64,000 nt of DNA from Mesorhizobium sp. B4-1-3 (GTDB lineage: Bacteria > Pseudomonadota > Alphaproteobacteria > Rhizobiales > Rhizobiaceae): the NCBI RefSeq assembly GCF_006439355.1, contig NZ_VFTG01000012.1, positions 91,593 through 155,592 on the forward strand. Reading direction: 5' to 3'. Shown here piece by piece: positions 33,447-41,123 of this stretch. The stretch's first letter is position 1. Each line of letters begins with the position of its first letter. Both the position numbers and the translations under genes were made by a program. Under the pieces are notes generated by a model. The model worked only from the letters and a program-made list of their open reading frames with translations, had not been told where the DNA came from and searched no databases.

Positions 33447-34445
33447 ATGGATTCGACTTGGAATCTCTTTGGGTGTCATGCAGGCCGTGGCGGCGGCACG
33501 CCGTTCTTGGTCCTATTTCTTTTCATGTCCTTTTTCTGGACGGCGCCAGTTTCGGCACAGGTCTCCTTCGGCGGGGACGCTGGCGACCCTGAGAACACGG
33601 TGTGCAGCTTTGCCGGATATATCGGCACCACGATGAACGATGATTGCTCGGGTTCTGACGTCTCGTTCATGCCCGCGCCGTTTATCCAAGTTGGCCCCAC
33701 TGGAAGCCAGATTAATTTGGACGCAAACACGGGTGAGGCTACTTTCGGCGCGAAAGCGACGTTCAATGCCAATGTGCAAGTCAATGGGCTGATCCAGGCC
33801 GACCAGGCGACGATCAACCAAGGCACCTTTGGCGGCAGCCTGAGCGCGGCCTCCGGCGCCACCGTCAATATGAACGGCAACCGCATCCAGAATGTCGGCA
33901 CGCCGACGGCCGGAACGGATGCGGCCACGAAGGACTACGTCGACAGCCTGGCAAGTGTCGGCGTGGCGAAAGACACGGAGCAAGATGGTCGGCTCGGCGG
34001 CGTCGAAGCCAAGAATGTCGAGCAGGACGGGCGTCTCGATGGCCACGACACCATGCTGGCGGCGCACCAAGCGACGCTCGACACTCACACGCTCCAGATC
34101 ACCGACCTCGACAGCCGGGTGACGACGAACACGCAGGACATCGCCAGCCTCGACAACCGGGTGACCGGTCTGGAAGCCAGCCTTGGGGAAGGGTTCGCCA
34201 GGCTGGATGGGCGCATTGACCAGGCCTTCGAGGGCGCGGCCATGGCCATGGCGATGGCCGCGCCGGCGATGCCTGTGGACAAGAACTATGCCGTCTCCAT
34301 CAATTGGGGCGGCTTCGAGGGAAAGAACGCCTTTGCGGGCACCGCGCAGGCGCGTATCAGCGAGAGCTTCATGATCCATGGCGGCATCGGCCTCGGCTCC
34401 TCCGGCACAGTGGGTGGCCGCGCGGGCCTGACCTACGCCTGGTGA
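33447..34445 (+). CDS. YadA-type trimeric autotransporter adhesin
   Basis: A 332-residue secreted adhesin. Residues 1-37 form a Sec signal (FLVLFLFMSFFWTAPVSAQ). The passenger has a short head (FGGDAGDPENTVCSFAGY and NGLIQADQATINQGTFGG). A neck follows with NRIQNVGTPTAGTDAATKDYVDSL, the family's conserved motif. Next comes a heptad-repeat stalk (about 165-250: VGVAKDTEQDGRLGGVEAKNVEQDGRL, NTQDIASLDNRVTGLEASLG). The C-terminal anchor ends with the family's aromatic residue (LTYAW). It is a compact member; many are over 1000 residues. The start ATG at 33447 gives a clean signal; the frame is open for another 133 codons upstream without a recognisable domain. The next gene encodes a secreted protein that may act with it. 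Confidence 0.9.
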   Translation: MDSTWNLFGCHAGRGGGTPFLVLFLFMSFFWTAPVSAQVSFGGDAGDPENTVCSFAGYIGTTMNDDCSGSDVSFMPAPFIQVGPTGSQINLDANTGEATFGAKATFNANVQVNGLIQADQATINQGTFGGSLSAASGATVNMNGNRIQNVGTPTAGTDAATKDYVDSLASVGVAKDTEQDGRLGGVEAKNVEQDGRLDGHDTMLAAHQATLDTHTLQITDLDSRVTTNTQDIASLDNRVTGLEASLGEGFARLDGRIDQAFEGAAMAMAMAAPAMPVDKNYAVSINWGGFEGKNAFAGTAQARISESFMIHGGIGLGSSGTVGGRAGLTYAW

Positions 34446-34508
34446 CCCGTGGCGGCTGATGCCGATATGCAACCGCCTGCCCAGACGCTGCGAAATCCGA
34501 GAGGCCCG

Positions 34509-35138
34509 ATGAAGGCGATCCTGCTTCGCCTTCTGCTCGTCATGGCACTGCCTCTCGCGTTGGCGCAACCGCTTCCGGCGGGGGCTCAGCAGGAGAAGAC
34601 GGCTCTGCCGGCGAATAAGACGCAACGCTCCGCGAAATCCGCCGGACCGGCCAAACCGAAGCCGGCCAACATCGACAGGAACGGCGTGCTGATCATGGTG
34701 CGATACGCCCTGCTGGCAGTCGACCAGGCCAACAAGACCGGCAACTATACCGTGCTGCGCGACCTCGGCTCCCCAGGCCTCCAGGCGAACACCTCGGCGC
34801 AACTGGCCGAGATATTCGCCAGCCAGCGCAAACAAGGGATAGACCTCGCTGGCGTGGCTGTACTGGAACCGCAACTGACCCTGCTGCCGCAGATCGAGCC
34901 CAACGGTATGCTGCACATGGCGGGCTTCTTCCCGTCGGTACCTCTGCGGTTGAACTTCGAGCTGCTGTTAGCTCCCGCCGACCACCAGTGGAAGCTCTTT
35001 GGCATCTCGATCAATCTCGGCGACAACAGCCCCCGGGCACCGGACAACCCCCAGGCTCCGGCTCCGGCGGCTGCGGCCGAAACGCCGGCCGCGCCCGCGG
35101 CCGCAATCGGCGCAAAGCCAAAAGGCGCGGCGAACTGA
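34509..35138 (+). CDS. Conserved secreted hypothetical protein next to the adhesin
   Basis: A 209-residue protein with a Sec signal (MKAILLRLLLVMALPLALAQPLPAGAQQ). The folded core reads NIDRNGVLIMVRYALLAVDQANKTGNYTVLRDL, then LAEIFASQRKQGIDLAGV, and PQLTLLPQIEPNGMLHMAGFFPSVPLRLNFELLLAPADHQWKLFGISINLG. This pattern recurs in alphaproteobacterial secreted proteins found beside adhesins and looks like a lipocalin- or NTF2-like fold; function is unknown. The last 35 residues are a proline/alanine-rich tail. The ATG at 34509 lies 63 bases after the adhesin; a GTG at 34449 in frame is the alternative start. I infer a helper or periplasmic chaperone role only from position. Confidence 0.7.
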   Translation: MKAILLRLLLVMALPLALAQPLPAGAQQEKTALPANKTQRSAKSAGPAKPKPANIDRNGVLIMVRYALLAVDQANKTGNYTVLRDLGSPGLQANTSAQLAEIFASQRKQGIDLAGVAVLEPQLTLLPQIEPNGMLHMAGFFPSVPLRLNFELLLAPADHQWKLFGISINLGDNSPRAPDNPQAPAPAAAAETPAAPAAAIGAKPKGAAN

Positions 35139-35280
35139 CACGCCTGACGATTGCCGCGCGCCTGCATGACGATGCGAATGAGGTCGGTTTTGGTCGTGAA
35201 GGTATTGAGAGCGGCAATCCGCCTTGACCAGATTGCCTGCCGTGAACGTCGCCCTCGACGCCGCCGTCAAATGGCCGCGC

Positions 35281-35455
35281 CATGTTCTCAAGGGCGACAT
35301 TCCAAGCCCAGCAGATCCACCGTCGGGCTGCATTTTTCCGAACGCGCTGTCCGTACGCCATTGAAGCCTGCGCGGAGGCGGTGCCTGCCTTGACAGCGGT
35401 CGGGCCCCGGCACCACACGGCCTGCATCCGCGACGACATCGAGAGAAGCAAATGC
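35281..35455 (+). pseudogene. C-terminal remnant of a peptide-type ABC ATPase (DppD/DppF family)
   Basis: From 35281 the frame reads HVLKGDIPSPADPPSGCIF. After a frameshift near 35335 it continues TRCPYAIEACAEAVPALTAVGPRHHTACIRDDIERS. Together this is the oligopeptide/dipeptide C-terminal extension with its cysteines (SGC-F, TRCPYA--AC, HHTAC). The ATPase domain is absent. It is a clear relic unrelated in position to the intact transporter at 17981-23460. Confidence 0.65.
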
Positions 35456-35537
35456 GCGCCCGATCACCTCAAAAAATTGCGAAATTCATACGCTTGTCGC
35501 ACTGTTCGCGCTTGGTAGCTTTCGAGGAGGAAGGGCT

Positions 35538-35810
35538 ATGTTGTACCCCGGTCAGTTTTTGCGGCCCCCCGAAATCCATATGCTGTCTCGGGTGTGCCGG
35601 GCCATCTGCCAAGACAATGGCATTTCCCCTGAATCCCCGCAGGCCCAGCGCACCGCTTCTCATCTGATGAAGATGTTTATGAACGGGCTGACGCGCGAGG
35701 AAGAACTGCTCGACGCCAGCAGGAATCGCCTCGCGCGACGAAAGCAGCCTCTCGAGCAAACGCTTCTGCTCCGCCATCTTGGGGACGACAGCCAGACGCA
35801 GGTCGGCTAA
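35538..35810 (+). CDS. Small conserved-looking hypothetical protein
   Basis: A 90-residue protein with a strong GAGGAGGAAGGG ribosome site directly before the ATG at 35538. Sequence features are LRPPEIHMLSRVCRAICQDNGISPESPQAQRTASHLMKMFMNGLTREEELLD, an all-helical, soluble layout. It resembles small hypothetical proteins repeated in rhizobial genomes, but I cannot name a family. Its 3' part is rich in arginine and leucine. It lies among relics (ABC ATPase before, xthA copy after). The ribosome site and helical pattern make it probably real. Confidence 0.6.
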   Translation: MLYPGQFLRPPEIHMLSRVCRAICQDNGISPESPQAQRTASHLMKMFMNGLTREEELLDASRNRLARRKQPLEQTLLLRHLGDDSQTQVG

Positions 35811-35937
35811 GAATCCGGCCACCTCGTGCCTGGCACCTGGCCAGAACCGCGGCGCATCACGGCACTGCCTTGAGACGGACACGGCGGCACGTGAGCTACT
35901 GCTCCATTCCAGCCATGTCGTGGGGGCACGATGAAGT

Positions 35938-36165
35938 TATGTCAATCTCCGTGGAGGACGACATTGTAGTCATCACATAGCACGGAGCGCTCACCTAGCA
36001 GCGATCTGCGCAGGTGAGGAGACGTTCGAACCAGAGGAGCTCGCAGTCGAACCTAGGCCCTGGTGCGGGATTGCGATCGGGTAAATGGATGCAGCCGACG
36101 ACTAGGTTGTCGATCTCTGCCTCCAGATAGCGGCTGTGCGTTCGTCGGGATCACCCTTGCCAACA
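35938..36165 (-). pseudogene. Broken second copy of xthA (internal fragment)
   Basis: Reading leftwards, one frame gives HSRYLEAEIDNLVVGCIHLPD, then RNPAPGPRFDCELLWFERLLTCADRC and a stop. The next frame continues LGERSVLCDDYNVV. Both align directly with the intact xthA at 26843-27616 (HSRYLEAEIDGLIVGCIYLPN, NPAPGPKFDYKLRWFERL, LGERTVLCGDYNVVPTE). The catalytic CGDYN is changed to CDDYN, and both ends are missing. Nucleotide similarity is visible by eye, so it is a duplicated or horizontally acquired paralogue in decay. Confidence 0.75.
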
Positions 36166-36318
36166 AGCGACGAGAAGGATGAATGGCGCCTGCTGCGAAC
36201 AGCAGATGCGCGGACTCGGTCGGCTCACGGTTGTGGTCTGGGCAGAGCCCGTATCTCGAGCCTTGCTCGAACAAACCTTTACCGACGGCATCTCGTTGCC
36301 AGATAATTCCTGCCTTTG

Positions 36319-37373
36319 TTATAAATCTAGCGCAACCTCTCCGAGCGGGCGGGTGCAGCAGGCGAGTACGTATCCCTCAGCCTTCTCCTCTGCACTGAGG
36401 CCGCCGAGATCGGCCGTTTCCACGTCGCCGGCGAGCTTGAGCACACGACACGTTCCACAAATTCCATGCCCGCACGCGCTGGGAAGATACAGTCCAACGT
36501 TCCGAGCGATTTCTAGCAGCGTTTGCGTCGAACGGCATTGTTGGCCTATGCCCGAGCGTGCGAAACGCACTGAAGCGGCTTGGCTCGCAGACGGTGTCGG
36601 CGCCGGCCTTGTCAAGCCGCCGAAGCTCTCCTCGCGATATCGATCGGGATCCAAGCCGATCCTTTGGAGGGCCCCTCTGATTGCCTTCATGTAGGGCTCG
36701 GGCCCGCATACATAGACGCTGCGCTCCCGAATATCGGGGGCAAGCTTTAGCAGCGTCGTGTCGTCGAGCAGGCCGACCGGACCGCGCCAGTTATCGTCGG
36801 GTTCGGCACAGAGGACATGGATGTGAAAATTGCCGTGGTCGCGCGCCAGCTCGTCAAGCTCCTCACGGAAGATGATGTCCTTTGGCGAGCGAGCGCTATG
36901 GATGAAGCGGATCTCCCTGTCGGAACCACTGTCAGCGAGCGTGCGCAGCATCGACATAACCGGCGTTATGCCGCTGCCGCCGGAGAGGAAAAGCGGCCGC
37001 TCGCTCGGCAGGTCGTCCCAGGTGAAGGCGCCGGACGGGCCACTATCCCTATTTCGCTTCCCTGTTCGAGATTATCGTGCAGCCAATTGGATGCGAGGCC
37101 GCTGGGGACCCGCTTGACCGTAATCCTCAGGTCATCCGGTCGCGTGGGCGGTGAAGAAATCGAGTAATTCCGTACGACCGCAGCGCCGCCGACCACCAGA
37201 TTCAGCATGATGAACTGGCCGGCTTTGAACGGGCCTAGCTGTCCGCTCTTGGGGGAGAGGACGAAGGTCTTCACGTCGTGCGTCTCCTGAATGACGCGGC
37301 GACAGGTCAGCGTAAGACCACCGCCGGAGCGGTCGGCTGGGCCGGAAGAGGAGGAGAGACTGAAGACGTTCAT
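36319..37373 (-). pseudogene. Ferredoxin reductase with C-terminal [2Fe-2S] domain, frameshifted (GbcB/Hcr type)
   Basis: Two adjacent frames form one reductase. The first, from 37373, has the FAD domain (TCRRVIQETHDVKTFVL, GQFIMLN, VRNYSISSPP). After a one-base loss near 37038-37042 (GTGGGC reduced to GTGGC) the other frame continues GPSGAFTWDDL and LFLSGGSGITPVMSMLRTL, then the NAD domain with VYVCGPEPYMKAIRGAL. A plant-type ferredoxin domain follows with C-x4-C-x2-C (SACGHGICGTC) and a distant C. Whole length is about 350 residues as in GbcB, the reductase of glycine betaine dioxygenase. A sequencing error could mimic this; otherwise the gene is inactive. It lies downstream of the LysR gene on the same strand. 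Confidence 0.75.
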
Positions 37374-37462
37374 CGCCTGGCTCGCGTTTGCGGGCCAAGA
37401 TTGCCAGCAGGTCAGCGTTCGATACAGAAGATACTCCGGCCGTTTATGATCGACAAAATCGA

Positions 37463-38323
37463 TCAGCCTTCCAGCGACATGACAGCGAGGTGAAGCGCGC
37501 GAACGCCTTTCTTGATGATCGCCTCATGTCGGCGTCGTGCGAGCACCGCCGTATAGACCGGCTGATGCAGCGCTGGAGCGTCTTCGACGATATGGGAGGA
37601 GGGGCGCTCGGCGGCGAAGCGATGCGCATCGTCGGCGCGCATATAGCATGTGCCGCCGGCCCGCCTCAGCATATTGTCCGCCAACGTCTCCGAGCCCATC
37701 GAAAGCCGGCAAGCGGTCAGGTTTGGCAGCACCTCTGCATGAGCCTTCTCGAGGGCCACCGTGTAACCGGGCCGAATGTAGTTGTCCGGGCATACATCGC
37801 AAAGCCTCCGCGCCGTGGTCGAGACCATCACATATTCCTCGACCATCAACTGGTCGTATGTGATCTCTGGTAGGTAGCGCGGAGCATAAACCACAGCAAT
37901 ATCGAGGTTTCCCAGGCTTAGATCCGATATCATCTGCGGCGAATAATCGGATTCGACATGGATCGAGGACCGAGGCAAGACTTGCAGCAGCATTTCGAGC
38001 CAACCTGGCAGGATCGAGCGGGTCATCCCGACTTGGGCAGCCACCCGCAGGCTGCCCTCGAACCTGTTGAAGGCGCGCACGTCGTGACGCGCCTGGGACC
38101 AGGTGGACAGCATCGACCGCGCGTAAGCCTCGAACCGCCGCCCTGCCGCCGTCGGCTCGGCCCCGGCACGCCCGCGGTGGAAGAGCTCGGATCCCACAGC
38201 GGTTTCCAGGTTCTTGATGCGGGTGCTGACTGTCGATTGCGTCAGTCCGAGGCGCTCCGCGGACCGGTTGAAGTTCCGCGACTCGATGATATCCAAGAAG
38301 GTTTCTACCTGTTCCAGTTGCAT
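37463..38323 (-). CDS. LysR-family transcriptional regulator
   Basis: A 286-residue LysR-type regulator. The winged helix is MQLEQVETFLDIIESRNFNRSAERLGLTQSTVSTRIKNLETAVGSELFHRG. The effector domain follows with LRVAAQVGMTRSILPGWLEMLLQ. I start it at ATG 38323; an in-frame start at 38365 adds 14 residues outside the family. The ribosome site is weak (GGAACAGG region). It diverges from the amidohydrolase/Rieske/betaine-transporter genes and is upstream of the frameshifted reductase, so it probably regulates the betaine-type locus on one or both sides. Confidence 0.92.
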   Translation of the reverse strand: MQLEQVETFLDIIESRNFNRSAERLGLTQSTVSTRIKNLETAVGSELFHRGRAGAEPTAAGRRFEAYARSMLSTWSQARHDVRAFNRFEGSLRVAAQVGMTRSILPGWLEMLLQVLPRSSIHVESDYSPQMISDLSLGNLDIAVVYAPRYLPEITYDQLMVEEYVMVSTTARRLCDVCPDNYIRPGYTVALEKAHAEVLPNLTACRLSMGSETLADNMLRRAGGTCYMRADDAHRFAAERPSSHIVEDAPALHQPVYTAVLARRRHEAIIKKGVRALHLAVMSLEG

Positions 38324-38451
38324 GGGCAAGCCAATCGATTTTTCCGATCGTATCGAGCAGAGCATACGCTTGATCGAAACACAGACAAGGCGGAAGTTCG
38401 GGGCAGAACCTAGGGGCGCCCAGCGGCGCCCGCATCATCAAAGAGGGACAC

Positions 38452-39534
38452 GTGTTCATAGTCGATTGCGATTGCCACAATTACTGGTCCAGCGCGACGG
38501 TGCTGGAGCCTTATCTATCCGGCGTCTGGAAGGACATGTTCATCGAAGGCGAGAAGACCGGCCCCGTCGGAGCCTTTCCGCATGGCCATCGTCCCTGGTT
38601 TCATCCGCAGGATTTCTCCCGCAAGGATGTGCGGCCGAAGGTCGAGGCGGACAACTACTTGATCATGAAGGAGAAGCACCTCGACAAATACAATATCGGA
38701 GTGGCGGTCCTGACCGGGGATGAGCCGATCGAAGCTTCGACGCTGGCAAATCCCTACTACGCCAGCGCTTTGGTAAGCGCCTATAATGATTATCAGATCA
38801 ACGAATGGCTGCCGAAAGACAGCCGCTTCATGGGCTCCATCGTCGTCGCGCCGCAAGACCCGCGCCTTGCGGCTGCGGAGATCCGGCGGCTCGGCGGGCA
38901 TCCCCGGATGGCGCAAGTTCTGGCCTCCCAGGGCTCGGTCCGGCCATATGGCGATCCCTTCTATCATCCGATCTTCGAAGCCTGTGCCGAGGTCGGCTTG
39001 CCGTTCGCCATACATCTCGGGGGGCATGGCGGAATCAACTGGAATGCCGTCGCGCCAGCGCCCACCACTTTTTTCTGGGAAACCCATGCGATCCTGCACA
39101 TGTCGGCCATGTCGCATGTCGCGAGCATGATCGCGCACGGTGTGTTCGAGAAATGGCCGGACCTCTACTTCGTCGTCATCGAGTGCGGCGTTGCCTGGGT
39201 GCCGTCGGTGCTTTGGCGACTTGATGCCGATTACAAGGCCCTGCGCAAGGAGACGCCATGGCTCAAGATGCTGCCATCGGAATATTGCCGACGCAACATA
39301 CGCTTCTCCACCCAACCGCTGGAGCAACCCTCGACCGTCAACCACCTCTGGGCGATCCTGGAGGCGATGGACGGGGAAAACACGCTGCTGTTTGCGTCCG
39401 ACTACCCGCATTGGGACTACGATGACGTCAACACATTGCACATCCCGCCGGAATGGCGCCGCAAGGTGCTCGGCCAGAATGCGCTCGACGTCTACAAGCG
39501 CATTCCCCGCCCGCAAGCCGCCGCGGCAGCGTGA
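38452..39534 (+). CDS. Amidohydrolase-2 family protein (ACMSD-like)
   Basis: A 360-residue metal-dependent amidohydrolase or decarboxylase. It starts at GTG 38452 with a GAGGGACA site. The metal motif at the N-terminus is DCDCH (residues 5-9). In the middle are FAIHLGGHGG and the histidine in THAILHMSAMSH. FASDYPHWDYDD near residue 316 carries the catalytic aspartate of the ACMSD/resorcylate-decarboxylase group. Members hydrolyse amides or decarboxylate aromatic acids. A Rieske ferredoxin gene starts 11 bases downstream, so the two are co-expressed. Given the betaine-type neighbours the substrate may be a carnitine- or aromatic-amine-derived compound; this is not certain. Confidence 0.88.
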   Translation: MFIVDCDCHNYWSSATVLEPYLSGVWKDMFIEGEKTGPVGAFPHGHRPWFHPQDFSRKDVRPKVEADNYLIMKEKHLDKYNIGVAVLTGDEPIEASTLANPYYASALVSAYNDYQINEWLPKDSRFMGSIVVAPQDPRLAAAEIRRLGGHPRMAQVLASQGSVRPYGDPFYHPIFEACAEVGLPFAIHLGGHGGINWNAVAPAPTTFFWETHAILHMSAMSHVASMIAHGVFEKWPDLYFVVIECGVAWVPSVLWRLDADYKALRKETPWLKMLPSEYCRRNIRFSTQPLEQPSTVNHLWAILEAMDGENTLLFASDYPHWDYDDVNTLHIPPEWRRKVLGQNALDVYKRIPRPQAAAAA

Positions 39535-39545
39535 AGGGGACAGAC

Positions 39546-39899
39546 ATGGCTGAGAAGACGTATATTTGTCGCGCTGACGAGATCCAGGTCGGAATGCCGT
39601 TCATCGCCAAGGTGCGCAGCCTGTCGATCGGTGTGTTCCGGATCGGCGACAGTTTCCATGCGCTGCTGAATGTTTGCCCCCACCGAGGTGCTCCGCTTTG
39701 CGAAGGGCCGCAATGCGGCACGACCGCCCCCGTTGAGCTACCCGAATTCATCTACCACCGTGAGAACGAAATCGTTCGCTGCGCCTGGCATGGATGGGAG
39801 TTCGACATCAAGTCGGGTGCAGCTCTGGTCAACCCGTCTGTTCGCGCGCGCACATTCCCAGTCACCGTCGAGGGCGAGGGCATTTATGTCACGGCCTAA
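39546..39899 (+). CDS. Rieske [2Fe-2S] ferredoxin
   Basis: A 117-residue soluble Rieske protein. Ligands are C44-P-H46 (CPHRGAP) and C79-A-W-H82 (CAWHGWEF), giving a longer insert between them than the MocE-type protein at 12153. It has no signal peptide and no catalytic domain, so it is an electron carrier or a small accessory of an oxygenase. The start at 39546 follows the amidohydrolase by 11 bases; an in-frame start at 39453 lies inside that gene. A partner oxygenase is not encoded in the window, and the nearest reductase (36319-37373) is frameshifted. Confidence 0.88.
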   Translation: MAEKTYICRADEIQVGMPFIAKVRSLSIGVFRIGDSFHALLNVCPHRGAPLCEGPQCGTTAPVELPEFIYHRENEIVRCAWHGWEFDIKSGAALVNPSVRARTFPVTVEGEGIYVTA

Positions 39900-40014
39900 A
39901 TATCCGGAGGCGGCAGACACGCCTTGCAACCGGTTAGGTGGCGTTGCTCAAAGCAGCCGCCTTATGCGCTTCATCGTTTTTGCTAATGCGGCACAATTTG
40001 GGATGGATTGCCTG

Positions 40015-40031
40015 CACGTTCCGCTAACGTG
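40015..40031. promoter_or_regulatory. Candidate operator CACGTT-N5-AACGTG upstream of the betaine transporter
   Basis: A perfect 6-5-6 inverted repeat lies 46 bases before the binding-protein ATG. A short hairpin CTGAC-AAAA-GTCAG follows at 40041-40054. Position suggests a regulator site for the transporter operon. Which regulator binds is unknown. Confidence 0.35.
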
Positions 40032-40077
40032 ACGAATAGACTGACAAAAGTCAGCGCAACTACGACTGGGGAACACC

Positions 40078-41037
40078 ATGAAACATCATCTTCTTGCATC
40101 TGTCGGCATGCTGTTGCTGCCGATTGCATCGGCTTCGGCTGCGGACGTCACCATGCCGGATCCGAATTACGCCACCGCCACGGCGGTCATGAACGTGATC
40201 AAGAACGCGGCCGAGCAGGAGCTCGGGCTCGACGTTTCCACCGTCACCACCACGGCGGTCCCCGTCATTTGGGAAGCGATGGACCGCAACAAGGGGGAAG
40301 TCGATATCTGGCCGGATGTCTGGCTGCCGAACCAGCAGGGCCTCGTCGACAAATACGTCAAGGGCGCAGGTACCGTAAAACTTGCGCAGAATGGCTACGA
40401 GGCCAAGCAAGGCTACTGCGTGACCCAGGTCACGGTCGACAAATACGGCATCAAGGACGTCGCCGATCTCGCCAATCCCGATAAAGCCAAGATCTTCGAC
40501 ACCAATGGCGATGGCAAAGGCGAGATATGGATCGGCGCGTCAGGGTGGCAGTCGACCAATATCGAAAAGGTGCGGGCCCGTGATTATGGCTTTGCCGACT
40601 TCTTCGATCTCCAAGTCACCGATGAAGCGGTGGCCGCCGCCTCGCTCGACCGCGCGGCCAAGGCCGACAAGCCATGGGTCGGCTACTGCTACGGTCCGCA
40701 CCAGAATTTCGCCCGCTACAAGCTTGCCTTCCTCACTGAGCCGAAACACGATCCGGCCAAGTTCGTGATGCTGCAGCCCAGCGAGGATCCTCAATGGTTC
40801 GAGAAGTCGAAAGTGTCGTCGGCTTATGCTGACACGACCGTGCATATTGCCTATGCTGCTTCGCTGGCGCAGCGGCAACCGGAACTGACTGCTGCTCTGG
40901 ATCGGATTACCTTCAATCCTGACGACATCAGCAAATGGGCCTACGCAATCATCGTCGATAAAAAGCCGGCAGACGAAGTGGCGAAAGAATGGATCAAAGC
41001 CCACCCCGATGAGGTGGCGAAATGGTTCGGTCATTGA
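40078..41037 (+). CDS. Glycine/proline betaine-type ABC transporter binding protein (ProX/OpuAC family)
   Basis: A 319-residue periplasmic protein. Residues 1-22 are a Sec signal (MLLLPIASASAADV). The mature part is an OpuAC-type ligand-binding domain: DVSTVTTTAVPVIWEAMDRNKGEVDIWPDVWLPNQ, then GWQSTNIEKVRARDYGF, PWVGYCYGPH and ISKWAYAIIV. The conserved tryptophan and tyrosine residues that box quaternary ammonium groups in ProX/OpuAC proteins occur in WPDVW, GASGW and WVGYCYGPH. ProV- and ProW-like genes follow, so this is a betaine-class importer. Osmoprotection and catabolism are both possible; the neighbours favour catabolism. Confidence 0.9.
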   Translation: MKHHLLASVGMLLLPIASASAADVTMPDPNYATATAVMNVIKNAAEQELGLDVSTVTTTAVPVIWEAMDRNKGEVDIWPDVWLPNQQGLVDKYVKGAGTVKLAQNGYEAKQGYCVTQVTVDKYGIKDVADLANPDKAKIFDTNGDGKGEIWIGASGWQSTNIEKVRARDYGFADFFDLQVTDEAVAAASLDRAAKADKPWVGYCYGPHQNFARYKLAFLTEPKHDPAKFVMLQPSEDPQWFEKSKVSSAYADTTVHIAYAASLAQRQPELTAALDRITFNPDDISKWAYAIIVDKKPADEVAKEWIKAHPDEVAKWFGH

Positions 41038-41053
41038 ATTCGAAGACTAAGAC

Positions 41054-41076
41054 TGCAGGCTCCAAGCGGGCCTGCA
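41054..41076 (+). promoter_or_regulatory. Intercistronic hairpin after the binding-protein gene
   Basis: A perfect 7-bp stem TGCAGGC/GCCTGCA with a 9-base loop lies 17 bases after the binding-protein stop. No T-run follows, so it probably acts as an mRNA stabiliser that lets binding protein exceed the downstream ATPase and permease. Confidence 0.4.
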
Positions 41077-41123
41077 TTGTCACCCGGCTGCTCAGATCCA
41101 CGATCGGGCGGGAGCAGTAGCCG

